A stretch of DNA of 64,000 nt from assembly GCA_029582265.1 (NCBI GenBank), contig CM055819.1:38017934-38081933 (forward strand), read 5' to 3'. Position numbers and translations under genes: made by a program. The notes under the pieces are model-generated. The model searched no databases and had not been told where the DNA came from. It saw only the letters and a program-made list of their open reading frames with translations. This document shows positions 61,114 through 64,000 of this stretch, in pieces. Source of the DNA: Zoroaster sp. YZ-2022. Taxonomy: Eukaryota > Echinodermata > Asteroidea > Forcipulatida > Zoroasteridae. Position 1 is the stretch's first letter. Every line of letters begins with the position of its first letter.

Positions 61114-62965
61114 TGTGGATTTATATAGCGCACGTATCCACCAACTAAGTGGTGCTCAAGGCGCATTATATTATTATCCCTGCTCATAAGGCTCATAAGG
61201 CTCATAAATCATTCCTGAAACCATCTCACCTCCCTGGGGAGTATACAGCTCAATTGCTGCCATTTCTAGCGCATATAGAGCAAACCAACTCTGCCTTCAC
61301 AGGTACCCATTTAACCCCTGGGTGGAGAGAAGCAATTATGATTAAGTGTCTTGCTCAAGGACACAAGTGTCACGGCCGTGATTCGAACCCACATATTCTG
61401 TTGCTAACACCAGAACTTGAATCCGGTAAGCTAGACCGCTCGGCCACGACACCTACATAATAGATGAAAAGAAAATGGTGCATTAATTGTATACAGCTGA
61501 TTTAGTTGTACATTTCTTTATGACAAATACATTTTGACTTTCAGATGCCACTACAGACTGTGCACCAGACTATTGTCAAAATAATGGAACCTGTGAGAAG
61601 TCTGGGTTTTTCCCTACATTTACCTACACATGCAGGTAAGATCAGTGGGTTTTTCCTACATTTACCTACACACTTGTAAGATTGGTGGGTTTTCCCCACA
61701 TTTACCTACACACTGGTAAGATTGGTGGGTTTTTCCCTACATTTACCTACACATGCAGGTAAGATTGGTGGGTTTTCCCCACATTTACCTACACACTGGT
61801 AAGATCGGTGGGTTTTCCCTACATTTACCTACACATGCAGATAAGATCGGTGGGTTTCCCTACATTTACCTACACACTGGTAAGATCGGTGGGTTTCCCT
61901 ACATTTACCTACACATGCAGGTAAGATCGGTGGGTTTTTTCCCTACATTTACCTACACATGCAGGTAAGATCGGTGGGGTTTTCCCTACATTTACCTACA
62001 CATGCAGGTAACATTGGTGGGTTTTTCCCTACATTTACCTACACATGCATGTAAGATCGGTGGGTTTTCCCTACATTTACCTACACACTGTGCTGCATTT
62101 GGCTGCAGGTGTTATCATTTTAGCTAGGTACTTTTTGGAAAACAAAATTGTGTTTGAAATGGTCAATCAACCTCTTTAATCTTCACTATATTGGCTTGGG
62201 ATTGTTTAAATTCACTGATAATTATTTATTTAAGATGTTCAGCCCTCAATATTTTTTTGGAAATGTTAAAAAATTGTGAGCATGAGCACCTTGCTTTGTA
62301 TTAAAATAAATTGATCTTTCTGTGTTTATGTTAAGATGTCAGCCATCATTTACCGATGAGCATTGTGAGACAGAGATTCCAAGTACCACACCAGTACCTG
62401 AAGGTAATGTTATTTCATTTATATAATCAATCACCCAATGCATAGAAACATCAATGTAAGGATATTGATTGTTGTATAAGAAATCTACAATTTCGATATT
62501 ATATGAATCCAAATAACTTTTCAGTGTAAAATTGTATGAAGTTGGATTCAGTAATGTAAAAAGTAATGTGGTTCCACCACAGTAATGGTGCCAGGAAAAC
62601 AGTGGTCGCTGGATTAGTGTATTTAACACTCATTAGAATCTCTTCCTTTTTGCTTCAACTTATCAGGTGGTTTGTCAACTTTAGCCACGGTTTTCATCAT
62701 TATTGGATGCATCATTGTCTTCATCGCTATAACAACAATGGTTCTCTGTATGTGCCTTCTAATGCAACGTCAGTATGAGAAAGAGCATGCCTACAGACAG
62801 GGCAGAAGACAGTCTCATAATCCAAGACAGAACTACGGTCTTCATGAGTACAACAGACATGGCAGGATTTCAGATGGTAGTCAACAAGAATCTGAGTTCA
62901 GTGAAGATGGGAGAAGAATGAGTCGTTTAATGGAAGTGATGAGCCAGTCCCCATACTTACACCAG
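18199..62965 (+). CDS. MUC4-like membrane mucin with CUB-LDLa array (multi-exon, 3' end outside window)
   Basis: The exons listed below join with agreeing phases into about 8.9 kb of coding sequence. Order: signal peptide, five CUB-LDLa pairs, NIDO, AMOP, VWD (GDPH motif), a DPDGD beta-sandwich-like segment, EGF, SEA1, Thr-rich mucin array, two EGF-like units, SEA2 (GSVIV), EGF, TM helix, cytoplasmic tail. NIDO-AMOP-VWD-EGF-SEA-TM is the core of MUC4 and its invertebrate relatives. The protein is expected at an epithelial or other cell surface, with a heavily O-glycosylated stalk. CUB and LDLa modules usually bind protein or Ca2+-dependent ligands; which ones is unknown here. The frame is broken within the mucin exon, probably by assembly. 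No stop codon was found, so more coding sequence lies beyond 64000. Orthology to MUC4 itself is not claimed. Confidence 0.88.
18845..19105 (+). repeat. CTGGTTTCTGGTC family (copy 2, truncated)
   Basis: Same landmarks as 256-560 (aatcggtgcggttacgcg, aggcctcacaaatctggcaa, tgcaaatcagacatcg) in intron 1. The 5' terminal repeat is decayed. Confidence 0.75.
19731..19757 (+). CDS. Candidate 27-base micro-exon
   Basis: An acceptor (ttatttatttcag) and donor (t|gtaagc) bound 27 bases that keep phase 1-1 and add EKTDTHETR between the signal peptide and CUB1. The signals are good, but such a short exon can arise by chance. Confidence 0.4.
20340..20474. repeat. Hairpin element
   Basis: gtccgaatgtttcttccgtt ... 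atttttagaataa (20340-20405) pairs with ttattctaaaaatagg ... ccgaatgcc-type sequence (20417-20474), about 58-bp arms with small indels. It lies in intron 1. Confidence 0.8.
20828..21001. repeat. Inverted-repeat element
   Basis: cttgcccaagtagacacttt (20828-20847, continuing tggca) and tgccaaaagtgtctgcttgg (20977-20996, continuing gcaag) are 25-bp arms with one mismatch around AT-rich DNA; MITE-like. Confidence 0.75.
21036..21252. repeat. Nested hairpin element
   Basis: Outer arms tagcagatcaaaagtt (about 21036) and ttttgatctgcta (about 21240), inner arms ctagtgtattggccctggaa and attctagggccaatacactg. No coding capacity. Confidence 0.7.
21261..22589. other. Remaining intron 1 sequence
   Basis: AT-rich, with no exon-like frame that fits the phase of the gene and no recognised repeat. 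Confidence 0.4.
22590..22943 (+). CDS. Exon: CUB domain 1
   Basis: 354 bases, phase 1-1, acceptor ctgtttccag and donor a|gtacgt. It encodes a CUB-like sandwich: [48 protein letters not shown] and GFSLWAQSV. The canonical four CUB cysteines are absent; there is no Cys in this exon. Confidence 0.85.
23328..23444 (+). CDS. Exon: LDLa domain 1
   Basis: 117 bases, phase 1-1. Six Cys and the Ca2+ cage [18 protein letters not shown]. Upstream half is [18 protein letters not shown]. Confidence 0.92.
23660..23708 (+). repeat. G-rich run, potential G-quadruplex
   Basis: Repeated gggg tracts one base apart (ggggtggggtgggggtgggg) in the intron after LDLa 1, on the coding strand. The spacing fits the G-quadruplex rule; folding is not shown. 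Confidence 0.7.
24580..24933 (+). CDS. Exon: CUB domain 2
   Basis: 354 bases, phase 1-1. [55 protein letters not shown] and [12 protein letters not shown]. No Cys. Closest in sequence to CUB 3, including the first codons after the acceptor. Confidence 0.9.
25528..25641 (+). CDS. Exon: LDLa domain 2
   Basis: 114 bases, phase 1-1, one codon shorter than the other LDLa exons. [18 protein letters not shown] then [17 protein letters not shown]; six Cys kept. Confidence 0.92.
25956..26091. repeat. Tandem repeat, 45 bp x 3
   Basis: tcacttttgccatccttacc plus caatagtgtgtaatggcttt starts at 25956, 26001 and 26046. Nearly identical units in an intron. Confidence 0.9.
26915..27271 (+). CDS. Exon: CUB domain 3
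   Basis: 357 bases, phase 1-1. [52 protein letters not shown] and [12 protein letters not shown]. Two Cys occur (SFCTKR, YSCYGF), but not at the usual CUB positions. Confidence 0.9.
27874..27960. repeat. Small hairpin
   Basis: taattggcaattttgttcac (27876) and gtgaacagaattgccaatta (27931) are near-perfect inverse arms, with the center atagggatatatcccttt itself palindromic. Confidence 0.7.
28029..28145 (+). CDS. Exon: LDLa domain 3
   Basis: 117 bases, phase 1-1. [19 protein letters not shown] then [17 protein letters not shown]. Begins aaatgttgacctgctc, very like LDLa 1, as expected for a duplicated exon pair. Confidence 0.92.
28528..28893 (+). CDS. Exon: CUB domain 4
   Basis: 366 bases, phase 1-1. 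[58 protein letters not shown] and [12 protein letters not shown]. No Cys. The SPNYPGRYP phrase is the most CUB-typical of the five. Confidence 0.92.
29173..29728 (+). mobile_element. Tandem pair of tRNA-derived SINEs (family 1)
   Basis: Two heads start with aatgtggagtgtcgtggccg (29173 and 29361), each followed by a B-box gtgggttcgagccccgg. The first unit (188 bp) departs after gagcaaggaacttaac into ttattccgacgtctggtggg ... ggtcccgtggggtgtataat, a different body. The second has the usual family 1 body and an (att)n tail. Confidence 0.88.
29740..31208. other. Intron sequence with a diverged tandem repeat
   Basis: 30168-30412 holds three diverged units of about 90 bp with catcggaaaaattgttcctg-like starts and ggtgacatcatc ends. 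The frame at 30797-31174 has no recognised domain, wrong phase and no homology to the gene, so it is left out. Confidence 0.55.
31209..31325 (+). CDS. Exon: LDLa domain 4
   Basis: 117 bases, phase 1-1. [19 protein letters not shown] then [17 protein letters not shown]. Six Cys and acidic Ca2+ ligands kept; the usual G before the last DE is E/S here. Confidence 0.9.
31528..32422. mobile_element. Non-autonomous DNA transposon with terminal inverted repeats (895 bp)
   Basis: Left end ggccaaaaaaaaatgttgag + ttgccctcca; right end tggagggcaactcaacactt + tttttttggcc. Both ends lead into ggtcggtcggt. Inside, 31995-32226 is a tandem block of about 90 bp x 2.5 (ggccattcgatttgaaaacg, gtgtagattgagtcgcaatc). 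No transposase is visible. Confidence 0.8.
32658..33014 (+). CDS. Exon: CUB domain 5
   Basis: 357 bases, phase 1-1. [58 protein letters not shown] and [12 protein letters not shown]. No Cys. Confidence 0.9.
33046..33304. mobile_element. Small MITE
   Basis: Terminal gtatagacctttct (33046-33060 region) and agaaaggtctatac (33291-33304) are perfect inverse ends; 259 bp, AT-rich, no coding sequence, directly behind CUB 5. Confidence 0.65.
33550..33666 (+). CDS. Exon: LDLa domain 5
   Basis: 117 bases, phase 1-1. [19 protein letters not shown] then [17 protein letters not shown]. Confidence 0.93.
34084..34137 (+). CDS. Exon: linker before NIDO
   Basis: 54 bases, phase 1-1, acceptor ttggttacattacag and donor g|gtaaac. 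Encodes [18 protein letters not shown], a short polar spacer without Cys. Confidence 0.7.
35033..35109 (+). CDS. Exon: NIDO domain start
   Basis: 77 bases, phase 1 to 0. [20 protein letters not shown]; the LIPFG..VGD phrase is the NIDO start seen in nidogen, alpha-tectorin and MUC4. Confidence 0.88.
35210..35345 (-). repeat. Penelope-like 3' end fragment, inverted, with hammerhead-like core
   Basis: The plus strand reads gcggtgacaccatgtggaat ... ttctgaaaagaactgggggt, then acgtttcgatcagtatgctc + tgatcgtcctcag. On the minus strand this is CTGAGGA, stem gatcag/ctgatc, GAAAC, then the shared terminus. It lies in the NIDO intron. Confidence 0.7.
35872..35961 (+). CDS. Exon: NIDO continuation
   Basis: 90 bases, phase 0-0, acceptor ggttttacag, donor tat|gtaagt. 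Encodes [19 protein letters not shown] then [11 protein letters not shown]. In this protein the NIDO region is interrupted by an insert compared with the usual PF.FFG..Y spacing. Confidence 0.75.
36299..36466 (+). CDS. Exon: NIDO core 1
   Basis: 168 bases, phase 0-0. [13 protein letters not shown], then [18 protein letters not shown].....IAVYW.DV is the NIDO consensus center. Confidence 0.9.
36545..36885. repeat. Interspersed repeat shared with 1640-1975
   Basis: ggtaagtcgatatgcaatac, cttgaggcagaaattttgag, gcatttccaatgggcttctg and gggcatggtttatgttggaa follow the order of the copy at 1640-1975. Confidence 0.6.
36960..37310 (+). mobile_element. tRNA-derived SINE family 2, two copies
   Basis: Copy a (36960-37110) has gtgggttcgaatcccgcccg then cacagacactcggaaagcat. 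Copy b (37165-37310) has an A-box-like agtggccaagaggttaagac, B-box tgggttcgaataccaccc, and the same cagacactcggaaagcact tail. A diverged third copy lies at 44483-44620. Confidence 0.7.
37425..38310. repeat. GACTCGAGTCAA-type simple repeat split by a SINE
   Basis: 37430-37566 and 38160-38310 are made of gactcgactcgac / gacttgagtcaa motifs. The SINE at 37567-37951 and unrelated sequence separate them. Confidence 0.7.
37567..37951 (+). mobile_element. tRNA-derived SINE (family 1)
   Basis: A-box-like gccatggccgagtggtttag, B-box gtgggttcgaatcctggcc, family 1 body, with an AT-rich insertion at about 37737-37780 and a decayed tail (ttattattg). Confidence 0.85.
38370..38522 (+). CDS. Exon: NIDO core 2
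   Basis: 153 bases, phase 0-0. [20 protein letters not shown] and [29 protein letters not shown] matches the NIDO strand A.W..ITW..V. Confidence 0.9.
38680..38945 (+). mobile_element. tRNA-derived SINE family 3
   Basis: gctcggcatagggtactcgc, B-box ctggttcgaataccactc, then ggattttccctagaatattt and a (taa)n tail at 38922-38940. It ends in the NIDO intron. Confidence 0.7.
39208..39655 (+). CDS. Exon: NIDO end and AMOP start
   Basis: 448 bases, phase 0 to 1. [20 protein letters not shown] and [20 protein letters not shown] end the NIDO domain (NTFQ.VL.TD...SF...NY). After a [14 protein letters not shown] segment come FCRNWNRRQ and [16 protein letters not shown], the start of the AMOP domain with its early cysteines. 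Confidence 0.95.
39826..39925. repeat. Internally deleted CTGGTTTCTGGTC-family fragment
   Basis: tctctggtttctggtctcct, then directly gctatgaaacgatattttca, matching only the two ends of the family. Confidence 0.5.
40061..40240 (+). CDS. Exon: AMOP middle
   Basis: 180 bases, phase 1-1. [20 protein letters not shown] then [12 protein letters not shown] and [18 protein letters not shown] is the AMOP hallmark. Confidence 0.93.
40573..40683 (+). CDS. Exon: AMOP end
   Basis: 111 bases, phase 1-1. [20 protein letters not shown] and CARYRPPFW. Ends with the YRP.. phrase that precedes VWD in MUC4-like proteins. Confidence 0.92.
41092..41385 (-). repeat. Repeat with TAA-rich end
   Basis: (taa)n at 41092-41117 followed by gatttttagcgcgcacatat ccaccc and gcgctcaaggcgcgg; read on the minus strand this is a SINE-type tail (ccttgagcgc ... 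ATT). The remainder to 41385 is not recognised. Confidence 0.5.
41458..41675 (+). CDS. Exon: VWD domain start with GDPH motif
   Basis: 218 bases, phase 1 to 0. [20 protein letters not shown] then [16 protein letters not shown] is the site of Asp-Pro cleavage known in MUC2, MUC5AC and MUC4 VWD domains. The donor is agg|gtttgt. Confidence 0.95.
41880..41976 (-). repeat. Penelope-like terminus fragment
   Basis: gtagctttgcatggtgaaaa, gcgatgacaccatgtgaaat, ctcaattgagtagtaattag; same as 1044-1130. It lies 46 bases before the next exon (acceptor at 42020-42021). Confidence 0.75.
42022..42100 (+). CDS. Exon: VWD part 2
   Basis: 79 bases, phase 0 to 1. [20 protein letters not shown] then VTPTAK. Confidence 0.88.
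42487..42640. repeat. Tandem repeat, 33 bp x about 4.5
   Basis: agtctgagtcccaagtcatg + tgggttg repeats at 33-bp steps (catgtgggt at 42511, 42544, 42577, 42610). Confidence 0.9.
42804..42968 (+). CDS. Exon: VWD part 3
   Basis: 165 bases, phase 1-1. [40 protein letters not shown] and [10 protein letters not shown]; the last is the VWD phrase F..KT.GLLG. Confidence 0.93.
43602..43959 (+). mobile_element. CTCCGGTTTCTGGTC MITE, complete copy (358 bp)
   Basis: Perfect 15-bp inverted ends ctccggtttctggtc (43602-43616) and gaccagaaaccggag (43945-43959) enclose the landmarks of the family. This copy defines the borders for those at 256, 14385, 18845 and 39826. No coding capacity. Confidence 0.88.
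44208..44324 (+). CDS. Exon: VWD end
   Basis: 117 bases, phase 1-1. [20 protein letters not shown] and [14 protein letters not shown]...P.ND...RDG is the VWD end as in MUC4. Confidence 0.93.
44483..44620 (+). repeat. SINE family 2, diverged copy
   Basis: gtgtcaagaggttaagatgt ctgcactagta and ggatcgtgggttt keep the order of the copy at 37165. Confidence 0.55.
44933..45166 (+). pseudogene. Penelope-like retroelement, C-terminal fragment
   Basis: The frame ending at TGA 45164-45166 reads [40 protein letters not shown] and ends [16 protein letters not shown] with a following KH...D.G.Y is the conserved tail after the GIY-YIG endonuclease of Penelope-like elements. The frame begins after a stop at 44930, so the copy is 5'-truncated, as usual for these retroelements. 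It sits in a VWD-region intron of the mucin-like gene. Confidence 0.75.
45167..45452 (+). mobile_element. Penelope-like 3' untranslated region and terminus
   Basis: Follows the stop codon directly. It contains gagtccggcattctcctgag, the hammerhead-like core at 45330-45360, and ends ctcaattgagattccacatg, gtgtcaccgcaattagtctt. The same terminus occurs five times in this window. Confidence 0.75.
45330..45360 (+). ncRNA. Hammerhead-ribozyme-like motif
   Basis: CTGAGGA, stem gatcag/ctgatt with hexaloop agcata, then GAAAC. The loop and stem match the copies at 17476 and (inverted) 35303-35333, with stem changes that keep pairing. Stem I is not identified. Confidence 0.4.
45623..45883 (+). CDS. Exon: post-VWD region
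   Basis: 261 bases, phase 1-1. [40 protein letters not shown] and [16 protein letters not shown]. The W.....SLF.Y and C....CLYD.L.T phrases follow VWD in MUC4-like proteins. Confidence 0.93.
46492..46644 (+). CDS. Exon: DPDGD beta-sandwich-like segment
   Basis: 153 bases, phase 1-1. [20 protein letters not shown] and [22 protein letters not shown].....VG......A.DPDGD.ITF recalls cadherin-like/Ig-like folds found after VWD in invertebrate MUC4-like proteins. Confidence 0.88.
47985..48166 (+). CDS. Exon: sandwich end and start of EGF
   Basis: 182 bases, phase 1 to 0. [38 protein letters not shown] and [12 protein letters not shown]; the C.C.NGGTC starts an EGF-like unit completed in the next exon. 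Confidence 0.9.
48257..48477. repeat. Hairpin MITE (copy 1)
   Basis: acagtatcatcacaatcaac ... tcatgtaactgttgctgctg and the inverse half ending cgtaatgatactgcccc. The same family lies at 63040-63235, in the intron after the TM exon. Confidence 0.75.
48630..49084 (+). repeat. Minisatellite, 64-65 bp x 7
   Basis: gggttgaaatgaaaatgcat, tacctgataccaatgttata, ccttccctttaagaaggg repeats seven times with few changes, ending 60 bases before the EGF exon. Confidence 0.95.
49145..49325 (+). CDS. Exon: EGF-like domains
   Basis: 181 bases, phase 0 to 1. [20 protein letters not shown] completes one [23 protein letters not shown] and [15 protein letters not shown] form the next. The donor is g|gtccgt, a weaker match. 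Confidence 0.9.
49555..50054. other. Assembly gap (500 N)
   Basis: 500 N in the intron between the EGF and SEA1 exons. A coding exon could be hidden here, but phases can be satisfied without one. Confidence 0.99.
50055..50529. repeat. Rearranged duplicate of 52260-52520 with inverted SEA half-exon
   Basis: 50055-50172 and 50388-50529 match 52265-52377 and 52395-52520. Between them is an insert: 50173-50257 is a direct copy of about 50862-50946, and 50258-50372 is a reverse complement of about 50985-51099, which contains the SEA1 half-exon. The inverted exon keeps the open frame. Confidence 0.85.
50534..50787. mobile_element. piggyBac-type MITE (254 bp), TTAA-flanked
   Basis: TTAA (50530-50533) ccagttcgcgtcgg ... 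cggtgcgaactgg TTAA (50788-50791). Inverted ends of about 12 bp. No coding sequence. Similar ends occur at 57688-58309. Confidence 0.85.
50978..51084 (+). CDS. Exon: SEA domain 1, first half (acceptor tentative)
   Basis: With the AG at 50976-50977 the exon takes phase 1 and leaves phase 0 at ttg|gtaaag, exactly as needed between the EGF and SEA exons. It encodes [20 protein letters not shown] then [16 protein letters not shown]. The split point equals that of SEA 2. The polypyrimidine tract is poor, so the true acceptor may differ. Confidence 0.65.
51361..51619 (+). CDS. Exon: SEA domain 1, second half
   Basis: 259 bases, phase 0 to 1. [40 protein letters not shown] and [11 protein letters not shown]. 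Where cleavable SEA domains have GSVVV, this one has SSATV, so autoproteolysis is not expected. Confidence 0.88.
51777..51960 (-). mobile_element. tRNA-derived SINE family 4
   Basis: On the minus strand ggctggttagctcagttggt (A box) and cgcggggtcaagtccggc (B box) give a tRNA-like head followed by unrelated sequence. The antisense frame with GWLAQLVE and REVAGSSPA is a common artefact of such SINEs. Confidence 0.8.
52066..52142. repeat. AT-rich low-complexity block
   Basis: Repeated attatata / tatatta motifs. Confidence 0.85.
52143..52560 (+). repeat. Original of the 50055-50529 duplicate, with (TA)n end
   Basis: accattgttattgatgcatg ... acatgtcattctgtcatttg ... aaaatattagggggaagttg matches 50058-50529 without the internal insert. 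It ends in a (ta)n run of about 34 bases (52526-52559). Confidence 0.85.
52689..55147 (+). CDS. Exon: Thr-rich mucin domain, about 68 x 36-bp repeats (frameshifted in assembly)
   Basis: A single exon of 12-residue repeats [12 protein letters not shown] and variants (QDP, QEQ, EAP). The dense Thr with Pro every repeat is a PTS domain, expected to be O-glycosylated and extended. Acceptor ctgtcag at 52688 and donor g|gtgcct at 55148 both need phase 1. The length (2,459) is not a multiple of 3. The Thr frame is lost in a patch at about 53330-53620 with many single-base losses (cctcgacc for cctacgacc) and resumes in another frame until the donor. Within the patch other frames read Arg/Leu or Cys-rich sequence, which is not the protein. 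The segment 52780-53250 recurs at 53745-54215. Confidence 0.93.
55685..55786 (+). CDS. Exon: EGF-like domain after the mucin block
   Basis: 102 bases, phase 1-1. [20 protein letters not shown] and [14 protein letters not shown]. Confidence 0.92.
55896..57640 (-). mobile_element. Mariner-type transposon with long inverted ends (1,745 bp)
   Basis: Bounded by TA (55894-55895 and 57641-57642). The ends cagggtgtccctgaaaaaag and ctttttt-cagggacaccctg start inverted repeats of about 150 bp, which match almost fully (aaaatgtacacatcattgga, gttctcttctttcatatgac). It sits in the intron between two EGF exons. Young by the similarity of its ends. Confidence 0.93.
56237..57261 (-). pseudogene. Mariner transposase (DD41D, rosa-like), one frameshift
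   Basis: Frame 1 starts at 57261 ([20 protein letters not shown]) with a helix-turn-helix region and [18 protein letters not shown]. Catalytic blocks are [13 protein letters not shown] (first Asp) and [13 protein letters not shown] (second). Near 56487 the frame shifts and goes on [28 protein letters not shown], to a stop at 56237. Counting from the second Asp to the Asp of TPCD gives about 41 residues, as in the DD41D (rosa) mariners; the frameshift makes this uncertain by one. Confidence 0.9.
57688..58309. mobile_element. piggyBac-type non-autonomous element (622 bp), TTAA-flanked
   Basis: TTAA (57684-57687) ccagttgacgtcggg ... ccgaagcgaactgg TTAA (58310-58313). Ends resemble those of 50534-50787. 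A frame at 58019-58345 with [12 protein letters not shown] may be a relic of a Cys-rich transposase end, but this is weak. Confidence 0.85.
58759..58902 (+). CDS. Exon: EGF-like domain
   Basis: 144 bases, phase 1-1. [40 protein letters not shown] and SDDGSCK; six Cys in EGF order. Confidence 0.92.
59204..59313 (+). CDS. Exon: SEA domain 2, first half
   Basis: 110 bases, phase 1 to 0. [20 protein letters not shown] then [17 protein letters not shown]. Same phase and split point as SEA 1. Confidence 0.92.
59622..60641. mobile_element. Candidate non-autonomous element in the SEA 2 intron
   Basis: agcccttttcacacgagcat at the left and gtcttgtgtgaaacggcctt at the right are inverted ends of about 20 bp with mismatches. 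The interior has repeated tttctcgacaattttt-like motifs and cctgtttgggcgcacaaa twice. No transposase. Confidence 0.55.
60672..60891 (+). CDS. Exon: SEA domain 2, second half with GSVIV
   Basis: 220 bases, phase 0 to 1. [38 protein letters not shown] and [15 protein letters not shown] fits the G-SVVV autoproteolysis motif of MUC1-type SEA domains. Confidence 0.93.
61083..61452 (-). mobile_element. tRNA-derived SINE (family 1), inverted
   Basis: (taa)n at 61083-61111, then the family 1 body in reverse (gcgcacgtatccaccaacta ... aagacactta complement), B box and A box (cgctcggccacgacac at the end). A near-identical twin of the copies at 13472 and 29361. Confidence 0.92.
61545..61635 (+). CDS. Exon: EGF domain, juxtamembrane
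   Basis: 91 bases, phase 1 to 2. [20 protein letters not shown] and [10 protein letters not shown]. The donor ag|gtaaga starts the minisatellite described next. Confidence 0.93.
61605..62092 (+). repeat. Minisatellite made of an exon end plus its 5' splice site
   Basis: The unit ggtgggttttccctacattt + acctacacatgcaggtaaga (about 40-48 bp) repeats about ten times. The first unit spans the last 31 coding bases and the true donor. Most units keep gtaag, after either atgcag or acactg. This is followed by unrelated intron sequence. Confidence 0.93.
62336..62403 (+). CDS. Exon: EGF end and stalk
   Basis: 68 bases, phase 2 to 1. [20 protein letters not shown] closes the EGF and gives a short Thr/Pro stalk before the membrane. 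Confidence 0.9.
62667..62965 (+). CDS. Exon: transmembrane helix and cytoplasmic tail
   Basis: 299 bases, phase 1 to 0. The TM segment is [20 protein letters not shown] + MVLCMCLLM. Then a basic and polar tail with [19 protein letters not shown] and [17 protein letters not shown]. Tyr and Ser residues could be phosphorylated. Donor cag|gtaatt; the last exon(s) are outside the window. Confidence 0.93.
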
Positions 62966-64000
62966 GTAATTAATTATATGTAGACAGTTTTTAATAACCA
63001 CAATATTTTTACAGTCAAATGCTTCACTGAATAAAAAGCAACAGTATCATCACAATCAGAGCAGACTTTCAACAGGGCATGGAATCACCATCCTAGTTTA
63101 AGACTTGACTGAAAATTACTGGCTCGTTTATGCAGCAGCAACAGTAATATGACCTTATCATGTGGGATATTATTTTTAGTCACCGAGTTCATCTAAAACT
63201 AGCACTCCGATTCCATGCCTTGTTGTTTCTTCAAAGGAAGGATATACATTGGTTATATTGGTAAAACTGCTTTATTTCTTTGAATCAAGATATACATTAA
63301 ACAACCAATCTGTGAAAGTTTCAGCTCAAGCGGAGTCTGTCTCATGAGAAAACTGTAAAGCATTCAGCAAAAAGTTGCAGTAAGCAACTATTTGTAAAGG
63401 TACAATTTTGTTTGCGTTTTTTTTTTCTGAAATGAGAGCATTTCGGACAGAGTAATTTTTCAGGATGATTGGAACCTTTACCAACTTAACATCAAAGTAA
63501 TTACCAATATCGTACCTTCCCTTTAACTTCTTGAACATAATGCATTTTTGTGAGCTCAAATGATCCAGTGGTCTGAATTGTTGTTGTTTTTTGTGAATGT
63601 ACTGACAACTAAAATGTTAAAAGTCCCATTTGGACCAATCAGTGGGAGTGGCCTCCAATACCCCCTCCCAACTTGGCCATTCCACTGGGATTATTCCTAA
63701 GGGGTGGGGGAGGGGAATTCGGAACACTGGATCCCAGTGTTATGTTTTCCCCATGATTACCTTAGTGCACAACATTCTGTTATTATACTTAAGCAGTGCA
63801 ATTTGCTCGAGGTTACATGACACTTACACTTGATTTTAATTTTTTGATTGATGGAATACTTCACAGATTAAAAAAAGAGCAAAAAGTCAGGTTGAATTAT
63901 TGAATTAAACTTACATTTTGTGTGGAGGATGATTGTGTATTGATTAGAATCTCTGTATGGGATATTATAACAAAATACCTTTCTGAGATCAACTCATTCC
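62966..64000. other. Last intron in the window, with hairpin MITE copy 2
   Basis: No further exon was found. 63040-63235 (cagtatcatcacaatcagag ... actccgattccatgccttgt) is a second copy of the hairpin family at 48257-48477. The frame at 63630-63833 has no recognised domain. Confidence 0.6.

Noticed and set aside
1..64000. CRISPR array, operon, prokaryotic ribosome binding sites or attachment sites
   Set aside because: Exons with GT-AG introns, SINEs and animal domain families show a eukaryotic nuclear sequence; the tandem repeats lack the unique spacers of CRISPR.

Overview
The window is animal nuclear DNA: AT-rich, with GT-AG introns, interspersed tRNA-derived SINEs, many MITE-like hairpins, remains of at least five transposon superfamilies, and two 500-base assembly gaps (3463-3962 and 49555-50054). 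The repeat content and the CUB/LDLa/NIDO/AMOP/VWD/SEA domain mix suggest an invertebrate deuterostome, perhaps an echinoderm. The species cannot be read from the sequence.

Left third (1-18 kb): accessory DNA without a convincing host gene. It holds a decayed hAT transposase C-terminus on the minus strand (3050-3462), an isolated minus-strand terminal exon resembling the end of an ISXO2/Merlin-type transposase (4788-4906), and a 6.8-kb piggyBac element (6195-12964). The piggyBac carries a frameshifted transposase, a nested 512-bp hairpin element, and a 2.7-kb satellite that is an about 15-fold amplification of the transposase's own cysteine-rich 3' end. It sits inside an interspersed repeat whose uninterrupted neighbour copy (5641-5890) serves as the empty site. 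SINEs, palindromic MITEs and a Penelope-like 3' end with a nested MITE fill the rest.

Right two thirds (18.2-63 kb): one large plus-strand gene in about 37 exons (about 8.9 kb of coding sequence, about 3,000 residues as assembled, continuing past the window). The order is signal peptide; five CUB-LDLa pairs; short linker; NIDO; AMOP; VWD with a GDPH motif; a DPDGD beta-sandwich-like segment; EGF; SEA1; a Thr-rich mucin array of 12-residue repeats; two EGF-like units; SEA2 with a GSVIV motif; EGF; transmembrane helix; cytoplasmic tail. The NIDO-AMOP-VWD-EGF-SEA-TM core is the plan of MUC4-type membrane mucins; the CUB-LDLa front end and the mucin block lying between two SEA domains are distinctive. 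Exon phases agree throughout (mostly 1-1), which supports the model, except inside the mucin exon, where the assembly is frameshifted.

The introns hold a DD41D mariner with about 150-bp inverted ends, two TTAA-flanked piggyBac-type MITEs, Penelope-like fragments with hammerhead-like motifs, several hairpin MITEs and minisatellites. Two intronic features touch gene structure: an inverted duplicate of a SEA half-exon (50258-50372), and a minisatellite built from an exon end plus its 5' splice site (61605-62092).
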